From contig JBEIHF010000019.1 in assembly GCA_040381535.1 (NCBI GenBank), forward strand, positions 1-40,689: 40,689 bases of DNA, written 5' to 3'. The notes under the pieces are model-generated. The model did no database searches, had not been told where the DNA came from, and was given only the letters and a program-made list of their open reading frames with translations. The position numbers and the translations under genes are program-made. Numbering within the stretch: the stretch's first letter is position 1; the number at the start of each line of letters is the position of its first letter. The stretch comes from Micavibrio_A sp040381535 (GTDB lineage Bacteria > Pseudomonadota > Alphaproteobacteria > Micavibrionales > Micavibrionaceae). Of this stretch, positions 26,134 through 33,158 are shown piece by piece.

Positions 26134-26337
26134 ATGGCTATCTTGAAGGAAATCTGGCGGTTCTGGAAATGGATTTGCGTGGCGGTGGGCACCACCACGG
26201 TCTTATTGCTGCTTCTCGTATGGCTTTTGAACGCGTGCTGTACGCCTGATCCCGCGCCGTTTGAACCTATAGAAGACTGCATCCAAAGCGGCGGCACATG
26301 GAATTTCGAGACCTCCTCTTGTGAACGGGCAGGGTGA
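26134..26337 (+). CDS. Small membrane-anchored protein of unknown function
   Basis: A 67-residue ORF: a short basic and aromatic head (MAILKEIWRFWKW), one strong hydrophobic helix (about residues 15-33, ending LLLLLVWLLNACC), and a tail with CIQSGGTWNFETSSCE. The Cys-x2-GG-x-W-x5-Cys pattern occurs in many small envelope proteins and suggests a disulfide-closed extracytoplasmic loop. The ACC after the helix could be a lipobox, but it lies too far from a canonical LxAC. There is no obvious ribosome site. It precedes msrA on the same strand by 53 bp. Confidence 0.5.
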   Translation: MAILKEIWRFWKWICVAVGTTTVLLLLLVWLLNACCTPDPAPFEPIEDCIQSGGTWNFETSSCERAG

Positions 26338-26390
26338 AGCCTATGTTGCTTCTATAACCCTTTAAAAGCCCACGAGCAAAGCGAGCCGAC

Positions 26391-27137
26391 ATGAAGCAAC
26401 TCCTCCTGACATTAGCGTTAATATTGGTCTCCTTTAACGCCTACGCGACCTTCGAAGTCACGTCGCCGCCGAGCGCAGCCGATGTTGTGCAGGCAGCGCC
26501 GATGGCAGCATCCGCGCCACAATCCGCATCGCCCAAATTCGCCGTTTTCGCGGGCGGGTGTTTTTGGTGCATGGAGAGCGAATTCTCCCATCAAAAAGGC
26601 GTTTCCGATGTGACATCCGGTTATGCGGGTTCCGATGAAAACGCGAAACAACCGACATATGAAGAAGTCGGCACAGGCAAGACGGGTTTCAAAGAGGCGA
26701 TCTCGGTAACCTATGACCCCGCCGTTATAACTTACGTGCAATTGCTCGATATATTCTGGAGCAACGTGGACCCGTTCGATAATCAGGGCCAGTTCTGCGA
26801 CAAGGGCACACAATATCAGGCCGCAATATTTGTGTCTTCCCCCGAAGAACGCAAACTCGCCGAAGAATCTCTGGCAACTGTGGAAACGAAGTTTTCCCGC
26901 AAAGTCGCCACGCAGATACTACAGCAGATGACCTTCTACGCCGCAGAGGATTACCATCAGGATTATTACGAGAAGAACAAAGAGCGTTATGAGCAATACA
27001 AGCAGGGCTGCGGCCGTGATAACAAACTCGAAGGCATCTGGGGCGATGATGCGCAAAAGGTTGTCACCGATGCGCCCATGACCGCCTTGCCCGAATCTGT
27101 CGCTCCCACTGCGTCTGCGCCAACACCTGCTCCTTAA
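26391..27137 (+). CDS. msrA: Exported peptide-methionine (S)-S-oxide reductase
   Basis: Repairs the S-epimer of methionine sulfoxide. The 248-residue protein has an N-terminal signal peptide (LLLTLALILVSFNAYA), an alanine- and proline-rich linker, and the MsrA domain beginning at about residue 50. The catalytic Cys57 lies in AGGCFWCMES, and TSGYAG, PTYEEVGTGKTGFKEA, VDPFDNQGQFCDKGTQYQA and EDYHQDYY follow in order. A further cysteine in KQGCG may take part in recycling. A proline/alanine-rich tail of about 30 residues follows the domain. Export puts it in the periplasm, where it would protect envelope proteins. Confidence 0.94.
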   Translation: MKQLLLTLALILVSFNAYATFEVTSPPSAADVVQAAPMAASAPQSASPKFAVFAGGCFWCMESEFSHQKGVSDVTSGYAGSDENAKQPTYEEVGTGKTGFKEAISVTYDPAVITYVQLLDIFWSNVDPFDNQGQFCDKGTQYQAAIFVSSPEERKLAEESLATVETKFSRKVATQILQQMTFYAAEDYHQDYYEKNKERYEQYKQGCGRDNKLEGIWGDDAQKVVTDAPMTALPESVAPTASAPTPAP

Positions 27138-27143
27138 AAGGGC

Positions 27144-27174
27144 GACCCGGTACCTTGGGGTTCGGTACCGGGTC
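27144..27174 (+). terminator. Strong hairpin after msrA (terminator-like, poor T tract)
   Basis: GACCCGGTACC (27144-27154) and GGTACCGGGTC (27164-27174) are exact 11-bp arms around a 9-base loop. Only TATTT follows, so termination may be incomplete. It lies 7 bp after the msrA stop. Confidence 0.6.
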
Positions 27175-27245
27175 TATTTCGCCTGCCTTGGGGCTTGGGG
27201 TTTCACGGTTGGGAGGGGTGGCAGGCAAAAATTCTGTTCTCTATC

Positions 27246-27980
27246 CTAGGCGGTCATATTTGATCCGCGCTCGTAAATTCCTTTGTTGCTGAGCTTTTGC
27301 GCGTAAAGTTTTTCATCCGCGGCACCGAAAATTTCCTCGGCCACATCAGCTCCGCTGTAATCCTTCAAACCCAGTGACGCACGCACGGGAATTTCCGCGC
27401 CGTACCAGACGAGGGAGAGTGAATTCAATTGTTTGATAAGATTTTGCGCGCGGACCAGTGATTTCTCGCGCTCCGTGTTGGCGAGCAGCAACACGAATTC
27501 ATCACCGCCAAGGCGTGCGCAGAAATCCATCACACGGGAATTATGTTCCAGCGTCGTCGCGACCATGCGCAGGGCGGCGTCGCCTGCTTGGTGGCCATAC
27601 GTGTCGTTGATGACTTTAAAATTATCCAGATCGATCACGATCAAAAGACCGCCTTTGGAATGGCCGCGTGCGGCACGGTCCGTTTCCTTGCGAAAGATTT
27701 CAAAAAACCCGCGGCGGTTCAAAAGACCGGTCAGTTCGTCGCGCGTGGAAATATGTTCCAGATGCGCGATGCGTTTTTCATGTTCGCGGATTGTCGCTTC
27801 GGCGGCATCGATCCGTCGATGCGCGTATTTCAGAATGGCGATGCTTGCCGCCATCGTGCGCCACCAACCGTCGCGCTCCAGATCACGCGTCGCTTCGCCT
27901 TCGCTTTTTTGTGTAACGATAGCGTTGCCTGCCTTGCGAGGCATGGCAGGTGCGGGAAAAACCGACTCGCTCTGTTGCAT
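27246..27980 (-). CDS. Diguanylate cyclase (GGDEF domain)
   Basis: Makes cyclic di-GMP from two GTP. 244 residues from ATG 27980, with AAGGG about 11 bases upstream; a GTG at 27992 overlaps that ribosome site and is less likely. The N-terminal 80 residues have no recognised sensor domain and include a coiled-coil stalk (IDAAEATIREHEKRIAHLEH). The GGDEF domain has RDELTGLLNRRGFFE, DLDNFKVINDTYGH and an intact active-site ARLGGDEFVLLLA. RVMD lies five residues before GGDEF, forming an RxxD inhibitory site, so product inhibition is expected. No membrane segments; cytoplasmic. Confidence 0.93.
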   Translation of the reverse strand: MQQSESVFPAPAMPRKAGNAIVTQKSEGEATRDLERDGWWRTMAASIAILKYAHRRIDAAEATIREHEKRIAHLEHISTRDELTGLLNRRGFFEIFRKETDRAARGHSKGGLLIVIDLDNFKVINDTYGHQAGDAALRMVATTLEHNSRVMDFCARLGGDEFVLLLANTEREKSLVRAQNLIKQLNSLSLVWYGAEIPVRASLGLKDYSGADVAEEIFGAADEKLYAQKLSNKGIYERGSNMTA

Positions 27981-28290
27981 TATCAATAACACCCTTACTG
28001 TTCGTCTTGTCCGCTACTCCTAGCGGGCGCACGCCATCGTGCTAACTCCATAATCCAACCATGCGAACCCTGTGCCAGTTCCCCTTAACCAAATTTATCC
28101 ATTTTTTTCAATGGCTTGTTATATTTTCAATAATGGAAAAATTAACGGCGAAAAGGGGCATTTTTTGCAAGCTTTGCCTATCGAAACAAAAGGCGCGGCA
28201 AGATATGCCGTTAAGGTTTGTCTTTGAAGGATTAAGCCCCTGTATTACAATTGTAAGTCTGTCTTACACCTCACTTTGGAAGGTTTCGTA
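27981..28290. other. Gene-free divergent region between the GGDEF gene and eipB
   Basis: About 310 bp, AT-rich, with no convincing ORF. It holds the leader of the GGDEF gene (minus) and the promoter region of eipB (plus). A candidate eipB promoter is TTGAAG (28224-28229), 16 bp, TACAAT (28246-28251). I see no terminator or RNA gene. Confidence 0.5.
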
Positions 28291-29151
28291 ATGGCGTTTT
28301 CCAAGCCTTGTCTGTTGGCGTTTGCGTCCGTGCTGTTAATCATGGGCCCGCAGGTGCAGGCGGCCCCTGCCGATGTGCTCGCCAAGGGCTTGTTGGCCCA
28401 CAAGGCGCTCTACGATATAGACCTCGTCGCCACGCATAGCGGATCGCAAATCCTCAATATCAGCGGACAGATGTCCTATGAATGGAAGCCCGGATGCGAT
28501 GCATGGGTCACGGACCATAAATTCAAATTGTTCTATGAATATGCCGATGCGCCGGGCATGAAAATCACGTCTGATTTTTCCACCTTCGAAACCTATGACG
28601 GCAAGAGTTTGAACTTCACATCCCGCCGCCAGAGGGACGGACAGATGTATCAGGAAATTCGTGGCTATGCGGGCATTGATACAAAGGGCGGCGAAGCCGT
28701 TTACCGCTATCCCGAAAAAACAAAATATACTCTGATGAACGGCACGCTGTTCCCGATGGGCCATACGCTGGAATTAATCAAGCGCGCGAAAGCGGGCGAT
28801 AAATTCTATTCCGCGCAAGTGTTCGACGGCAGTGATGAAGAAGGCCCGATCGAAATCAATTCATTCATCGGCAAGGATACGAAACCCGATGCGTCGATGC
28901 TCTCTAATACGAAGATCGATAAGGACATGCTCAAAGCCAAATCATGGAATGTCCGCATGGCCGTGTTCCCGTCAAAAGATCAGGAAGAAGAATCCGATTA
29001 TGAAATGAGCATGGCCTTCCACGAAAACGGCATCATTTCCAGCATGTTGATAGAGTATGACGATTTCTCCGTGACCCAGAAACTGGTCGCTCTGGAGCCC
29101 ATTCCCGCGGAAAGCTGCGGCAATACTCCCAAAGAGCCGAAAAAGCCGTAA
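28291..29151 (+). CDS. eipB: EipB family (DUF1849) cell-envelope integrity protein
   Basis: Periplasmic beta-spiral protein needed for envelope integrity in Brucella and conserved in alphaproteobacteria. 286 residues with a signal peptide (LLAFASVLLIMGPQVQA, cleavage before APAD). The mature N-terminus LLAHKALYDIDLVATHSG and the nearby ISGQMSYEWKPGCDAW match the family. The mature chain has exactly two cysteines, one in PGCDAW and one in AESCGN near the end, like the conserved disulfide of EipB. ATG 28291 is chosen because GGAAGG lies seven bases upstream; the frame extends to 28276 only through a TTG. Divergent from the diguanylate cyclase; divK follows. Confidence 0.85.
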   Translation: MAFSKPCLLAFASVLLIMGPQVQAAPADVLAKGLLAHKALYDIDLVATHSGSQILNISGQMSYEWKPGCDAWVTDHKFKLFYEYADAPGMKITSDFSTFETYDGKSLNFTSRRQRDGQMYQEIRGYAGIDTKGGEAVYRYPEKTKYTLMNGTLFPMGHTLELIKRAKAGDKFYSAQVFDGSDEEGPIEINSFIGKDTKPDASMLSNTKIDKDMLKAKSWNVRMAVFPSKDQEEESDYEMSMAFHENGIISSMLIEYDDFSVTQKLVALEPIPAESCGNTPKEPKKP

Positions 29152-29257
29152 AACCCATATGTTCCGCTATGTATCTTAACAATCTGGTAACCAATACGCT
29201 GGTAGCATCTTGGATAGATCATCCAGATCTGCACAGAAGGATTAAGGGCTTCAAATC

Positions 29258-29776
29258 ATGACGAAAACCGTTCTCATTGTAGAGGACAACGAACTGAACA
29301 TGAAGTTGTTCAGGGACCTTCTCGAGGCGCACGGAATCGCCACCATCGAGACGCGCAACGGCATGGAAGTTTTGGAGATCGCCCGGACCCAAAAACCGGA
29401 TCTTATTTTGATGGATATCCAACTTCCTGAAGTGTCGGGCCTCGATGTCACAAAATGGCTCAAAGGCGACGAAGTCCTCAAATCCATTCCTGTCATCGCC
29501 GTAACGGCGTTCGCCATGAAGGGTGATGAAGAAAAAATCCGTCAGGGCGGCTGTGAAGATTATATTTCCAAACCGATTTCCGTTTCCCGCTTTTTAGAGG
29601 TCATTCAGACCTATTTGAAAAAAGCGGATAACATAAAAGAAACAAAAGAAGAAGAGGCAACACCACTCCCCAATTTCGAAATCCGCGATGCGGGACAAGA
29701 AGACGATAAAGGAGAGGACGACGCACCGGAGGTCATTCTCGATGATGAGGATTACCCCGAAGATGGAATTAAATAG
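29258..29776 (+). CDS. divK: DivK-type single-domain response regulator with acidic tail
   Basis: Cell-cycle response regulator, 172 residues. The receiver domain (1-122) has the acidic pair VEDN, phospho-acceptor Asp53 in LILMDIQLPEVSG, the switch threonine in AVTAFAMKGDEE and the lysine in YISKPISV. Caulobacter DivK is only about 125 residues; here about 45 extra residues follow, rich in Glu and Asp (KEEEATPLPNFEIRD, EDDAPEVILDDEDYPEDG), which are probably disordered. It is followed after 15 bp by pleD, the arrangement known from Caulobacter and relatives, where the kinases DivJ and PleC act on both proteins. Confidence 0.92.
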   Translation: MTKTVLIVEDNELNMKLFRDLLEAHGIATIETRNGMEVLEIARTQKPDLILMDIQLPEVSGLDVTKWLKGDEVLKSIPVIAVTAFAMKGDEEKIRQGGCEDYISKPISVSRFLEVIQTYLKKADNIKETKEEEATPLPNFEIRDAGQEDDKGEDDAPEVILDDEDYPEDGIK

Positions 29777-29791
29777 AGGGTATTGAATTAA

Positions 29792-31219
29792 ATGTCAGCG
29801 CGCGTATTGGTCGTCGACGATATATTACCGAACGTAAAACTTCTGGAAGCCAAGCTTTCCAGCGAGTATTACGACGTGCTGACCGCCACGAGCGGCGCCG
29901 AAGCCTTAGAAAAGGTTGCTTCGCAAAGCCCCGATATCGTTTTGCTGGACGTTATGATGCCCGGTATGGACGGTTTCGAAGTGTGCAGACGCATCAAGGC
30001 AAATCCTGCCACCGCGCATATTCCCGTGGTTATCGTGACCGCATTGACCGATTCTTCCGACCGCATCAAAGGCCTCGAAGCCGGTGCGGATGATTTCTTG
30101 TCCAAACCTTTAAACGATACCGCGTTGATGAGCCGCGTGAGATCGTTGGTCCGTTTGAAAATGACGGTCGATGAATGGCGCGTGCGTGAAAACACGGCCA
30201 CGCAACTCGGCGTCACCGAAACCACCGCGAACGCCATGAACGAACCTGTCGAACATGCGCGCGTGCTCGTGATAGAAGACCAAGGGTTCGAAAGTAAGAA
30301 GTTTATCGAAACATTGAAAACCGATGACGACATCGTGATCGTCGCGGAAACGGGTCTGGATGCCATGGCCAAAGTGGCGCAAAACGATTACGACCTTCTG
30401 GCCGTGTCTTTGAATTTGAAAAACGAAGACGGCCTGCGCCTTTGCTCGCATTTGAGATCTTCTGAGAAAACGCGTCAGGTTCCCATTTTAATGATCGCTA
30501 ACGAGGAAGACATGCCGCGCATCGCGCATGGTCTCGAAATCGGCGCGCATGACTATATTCTGCGTCCCGTGGACCGCAACGAATTGCTGGCGCGTGTTAG
30601 AACACAGGTCCGCAGAAAACGTTTCCAGGAACGTCTGCGTTCCAATTTTGAATTGAGCCTTTCGATGGCTTTGACGGACTCCCTGACGGGCCTCTACAAC
30701 CGCCGTTATTTCGAAGTCCACTTGCAAAAACTTCTGCAGAAAAACATGCAAAGCAAAAAGGCCATGGCCGTATTGATGATGGATATCGACCATTTCAAAT
30801 CAATTAACGACACGCATGGCCACGCGGTGGGCGATGAAATTTTGAAGGTATTTGCCAAACGCGTGCAGGACTCTCTGCGCTCCTTCGATTTGGTTGCCCG
30901 TTTGGGTGGTGAGGAATTTGTGGTCATTCTGCCCGACATATCTCCTGACATGGCGTATTTCATTGCCGAACGTCTGCGCAAGATGATCGCTGATGATCCG
31001 TTCGTTTGCGCTGCAAAAGGCGGTAAGGTCAGTATAACGACTTCCGTCGGTGGTACGATTATCGAAGACAGCAATGTCGATATGTTGGGTGTTTTGAAAC
31101 GCGCAGATGAGGCGCTGTACGAGGCCAAAGAAAGCGGACGCAACGCGGCCGTGTTTGAAAACAAAGGCAAGCTCGACCCCGGTGCATACCAGCAAGAGGC
31201 GCGGGCGTTCCTCGAATAA
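29792..31219 (+). CDS. pleD: PleD-type response regulator and diguanylate cyclase (REC-REC-GGDEF)
   Basis: Phosphorylation-activated c-di-GMP synthase, 475 residues. The first receiver (1-120) has VVDD, phospho-acceptor Asp53 in LLDVMMPGMDG and the lysine in FLSKPL. The second receiver (about 150-270) is degenerate: the acceptor position is serine (AVSLNLKNEDG) and the conserved lysine is arginine (YILRPVD), as expected for an adaptor domain. The GGDEF domain (about 290-460) has LTDSLTGLYNRRYFE, MDIDHFKSINDTHGHAVGD and active-site ARLGGEEFVVILP. RSFD, five residues before GGEEF, is the inhibitory site. Cotranscribed with divK; a hairpin follows the stop. Confidence 0.96.
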   Translation: MSARVLVVDDILPNVKLLEAKLSSEYYDVLTATSGAEALEKVASQSPDIVLLDVMMPGMDGFEVCRRIKANPATAHIPVVIVTALTDSSDRIKGLEAGADDFLSKPLNDTALMSRVRSLVRLKMTVDEWRVRENTATQLGVTETTANAMNEPVEHARVLVIEDQGFESKKFIETLKTDDDIVIVAETGLDAMAKVAQNDYDLLAVSLNLKNEDGLRLCSHLRSSEKTRQVPILMIANEEDMPRIAHGLEIGAHDYILRPVDRNELLARVRTQVRRKRFQERLRSNFELSLSMALTDSLTGLYNRRYFEVHLQKLLQKNMQSKKAMAVLMMDIDHFKSINDTHGHAVGDEILKVFAKRVQDSLRSFDLVARLGGEEFVVILPDISPDMAYFIAERLRKMIADDPFVCAAKGGKVSITTSVGGTIIEDSNVDMLGVLKRADEALYEAKESGRNAAVFENKGKLDPGAYQQEARAFLE

Positions 31220-31232
31220 TCGAGACATAAAA

Positions 31233-31254
31233 AAAGCCACCGTAAGGTGGCTTT
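31233..31254. terminator. Bidirectional terminator between pleD and rpmG
   Basis: AAAGCCACC (31233-31241), loop GTAA, GGTGGCTTT (31246-31254). The run of A before the left arm gives a long T tract on the minus strand, so it is strong for rpmG and moderate for pleD. Confidence 0.88.
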
Positions 31255-31275
31255 GCTCTTTGCTCGCTAAGAAGA

Positions 31276-31485
31276 TTAGTTCTTCTTGGAGGGTGGCATT
31301 TTCTTTTCTTCGAAAACGACATGCGCGCCGGTTTTGCCCGTGGCTGCGTTCGTTGCCCAAGGGTCGAATTTCTTCATTTTCAGCTTCTCGGTCGCTTTCG
31401 CACCCTTCTTGGTGTAGTAACGGAAACCCGTACCAGCTGTTGATTCCAAGCGCACCTTGGTCGCGCCGCCGCCTTTTTTAGCCAT
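31276..31485 (-). CDS. rpmG: 50S ribosomal protein bL33, extended form
   Basis: 69 residues with the bL33 framework: MAKKGGGATKVRLESTAGTG, then YYTKKGAKATEKLKMKKFDP, then HVVFEEKK. Normal bL33 is about 55 residues. Here the short stretch between KKFDP and HVVF is replaced by WATNAATGKTGA, about eight residues longer, and four to five residues are added at the C-terminus. There are no zinc-binding cysteines, so it is the C-minus form. The ATG at 31485 follows an AAGG ribosome site. It lies next to pleD, a conserved neighbourhood in alphaproteobacteria. Confidence 0.88.
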   Translation of the reverse strand: MAKKGGGATKVRLESTAGTGFRYYTKKGAKATEKLKMKKFDPWATNAATGKTGAHVVFEEKKMPPSKKN

Positions 31486-31562
31486 GGTAGATACCTTTAT
31501 CCTCGAAAATTAGACCCGCATATTGCGGTTTTTGGCTGTATTGTCAAGAAAACTATTAACTA

Positions 31563-32990
31563 TCAGCCAACCGCTGCACCTGGCCCGCGGAACGGAGTGA
31601 CATTCGCCCCAAGTCCTCCAAAAAGTGCAGGAAACAGACGCTTTCCACCATTTTCATAATGCAAAGCAGTTTTCTCTGCAGCTACATTAAGCGTTTCCAC
31701 CGCAAAAAGGCGTATGTTTTCAATGGCTCTGTCCAAGGTTGGGTTGCGTCCCGCGTCTTGAAATGCCTTCGTTAAGGCAGCGTAAGCAGGGGGCGGGTTG
31801 TTAATTGCCCTGAGTACATGGGGAATAATAGGGTTACGGGCTGCCGAATCTTCCTCTGTAAATTTGATGAAGGCAGCTGCCTTGTCTAAAATCCTGTTGG
31901 ATATCTTTGCCGAGCCTTGTGTGGCGATCAGGTGGACGAGGCCGGATATCTGGTTTTTAAGGTCGGTCTGCTTGCCGCCTATATCACCGGAAAAAAGCAT
32001 GATGGAACCTTTGCCTAGGCGGGTAGCAAGAAGTTCTGCCTGTTGTACCGTAAGGTTTTGAGGCTCGTCGATAATCACGAATGCAGGTTTTTCGGGCGTG
32101 CCGTAAGTTTCGCCGCGCTCCCATATGGGAATGATGGCGCGCAAGATGCCTTTGTTTTCCAACTGCGTCATGCTCTGGCCGGTAATCTTTTGAATGTTGC
32201 TCGCAATACCCGGATTTGTAAAGGGCGCACTTTTTTTACGTTGGTCGCCTGGCATCGCCGCATCTGTACCGCCCGCTGTAGTGGGGGGACGTATTACGAT
32301 AATTTCTCCTGCCATGCCTGCTCGGTATGCGTCAATGCCAGCACGTAAAGCAGTGTAGGTTTTACCGCCCCCTGCAGGGCCACCGAGATACAAATAGGAG
32401 TTAGCAAATTGACGTTTGCCGTTGTCGCCCGGCAAACTGTCCAATGCGGCCATATAAGTGTAGGCCTGTGATTTATTGACTGGTTTAAAAAATTCATTGA
32501 TTACAGGAAGGTCTGATTTGTCCTTGGTCATTTCATCTTTTGCATTTTTGTAGAATTGCTTTCCGGCGCCTTCTTCAAAAATTCTGCTGTCACGTGTTTC
32601 AGCTTTACGGGAAGAACTGGGCAAAACTATGTAGCGTTTACTCCTCTCTAGCGCGTCCTGCGCTTCGGGCAACAAAGTTTTAAGCTCGGCTTCGATCTGG
32701 TTCCAGTGCTCTGGGCGTATGGCTTTGGTTTTTGATATCCCAAATCTTTCTTGTGTAACGGCTGCCCTTTGGTCTAGTTGTTGGATAAGGCGCTCAGCAA
32801 TTTTTACATTTGATTCTTTGCCGCTGATGCTGATGAGCGCTTTGTTTTCGACGACTGGGCGCACATCAACATTCAATTCATTGCTTATTCTTTTTGAGAA
32901 TTCGCTCTTGCTGCCATCGACCAATCTGCGTGTAACGAAGTTGGTGACTTGCACATTGATTTCAATGAAGTCTGTTTGTTTTTCACCCAT
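31563..32990 (-). CDS. Divergent PhoH-like ATPase with an N-terminal KH-like domain
   Basis: 475 residues, not the usual 320-residue PhoH. The N-terminal 75 residues (SKRISNELNVDVRPVVENKA, then LISISGKESNVKIAERLIQQL) look like a small KH- or PhoH-N-type nucleic-acid-binding fold. The P-loop domain has Walker A GGPAGGGKT (203-211), IIVIRPPTTAGG and MPGDQ (compare RP-x-x-x-AGE and LPGD of PhoH), Walker B VIIDEPQN (305-312), TRLGKGSIMLFSGD (323-336) and SGLVHLI. These are PhoH hallmarks in the right order. The middle section (80-195) is charged and unique, and the last 80 residues are uncharacterised. The ATG has a good AGGGAG ribosome site. It is alone between rpmG and rnr. An RNA-related role is inferred. 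Confidence 0.85.
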   Translation of the reverse strand: MGEKQTDFIEINVQVTNFVTRRLVDGSKSEFSKRISNELNVDVRPVVENKALISISGKESNVKIAERLIQQLDQRAAVTQERFGISKTKAIRPEHWNQIEAELKTLLPEAQDALERSKRYIVLPSSSRKAETRDSRIFEEGAGKQFYKNAKDEMTKDKSDLPVINEFFKPVNKSQAYTYMAALDSLPGDNGKRQFANSYLYLGGPAGGGKTYTALRAGIDAYRAGMAGEIIVIRPPTTAGGTDAAMPGDQRKKSAPFTNPGIASNIQKITGQSMTQLENKGILRAIIPIWERGETYGTPEKPAFVIIDEPQNLTVQQAELLATRLGKGSIMLFSGDIGGKQTDLKNQISGLVHLIATQGSAKISNRILDKAAAFIKFTEEDSAARNPIIPHVLRAINNPPPAYAALTKAFQDAGRNPTLDRAIENIRLFAVETLNVAAEKTALHYENGGKRLFPALFGGLGANVTPFRGPGAAVG

Positions 32991-33031
32991 TTTATTTCTC
33001 CCTCTGATTGAACTCTAAAAAAAAATTGGTT

Positions 33032-33058
33032 AAAAAAAGAGGCCTTAAAGGCCTCTTA
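33032..33058 (-). terminator. Rho-independent terminator on the minus strand
   Basis: Arms AAGAGGCCTT (33037-33046) and AAGGCCTCTT (33048-33057) form a nearly perfect palindrome; on the minus strand it is followed by seven T. It separates rnr and the tiny ORF from the PhoH-like gene, and the stop codon of the tiny ORF lies in it. Confidence 0.88.
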
Positions 33059-33122
33059 TGAGTCGCACGAGCGCTGCAAATGTCATCGCATCTGGTTCGC
33101 TAAATGTTGCATCTGCCGCCAT
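33045..33122 (-). CDS. Candidate 25-codon small protein between rnr and its terminator
   Basis: ATG at 33122 with AAGGGA about eight bases upstream, an excellent ribosome site. The peptide is MAADATFSEPDAMTFAALVR followed by LIRGL, with a short amphipathic or hydrophobic C-terminal half. The TAA falls inside the terminator hairpin. It begins 37 bp after the rnr stop and would be cotranscribed with rnr. It is too short for family assignment; a remnant of a longer gene is the alternative. Confidence 0.5.
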   Translation of the reverse strand: MAADATFSEPDAMTFAALVRLIRGL

Positions 33123-33158
33123 AATAATTTCCCTTACAAAGTAAAACTTTTACAAAAA

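Noticed and set aside
28061..28291. 76-codon frame upstream of eipB
   Set aside because: No ribosome site, atypical composition, and it runs into the eipB start in another frame. The region is better explained as promoter and leader.
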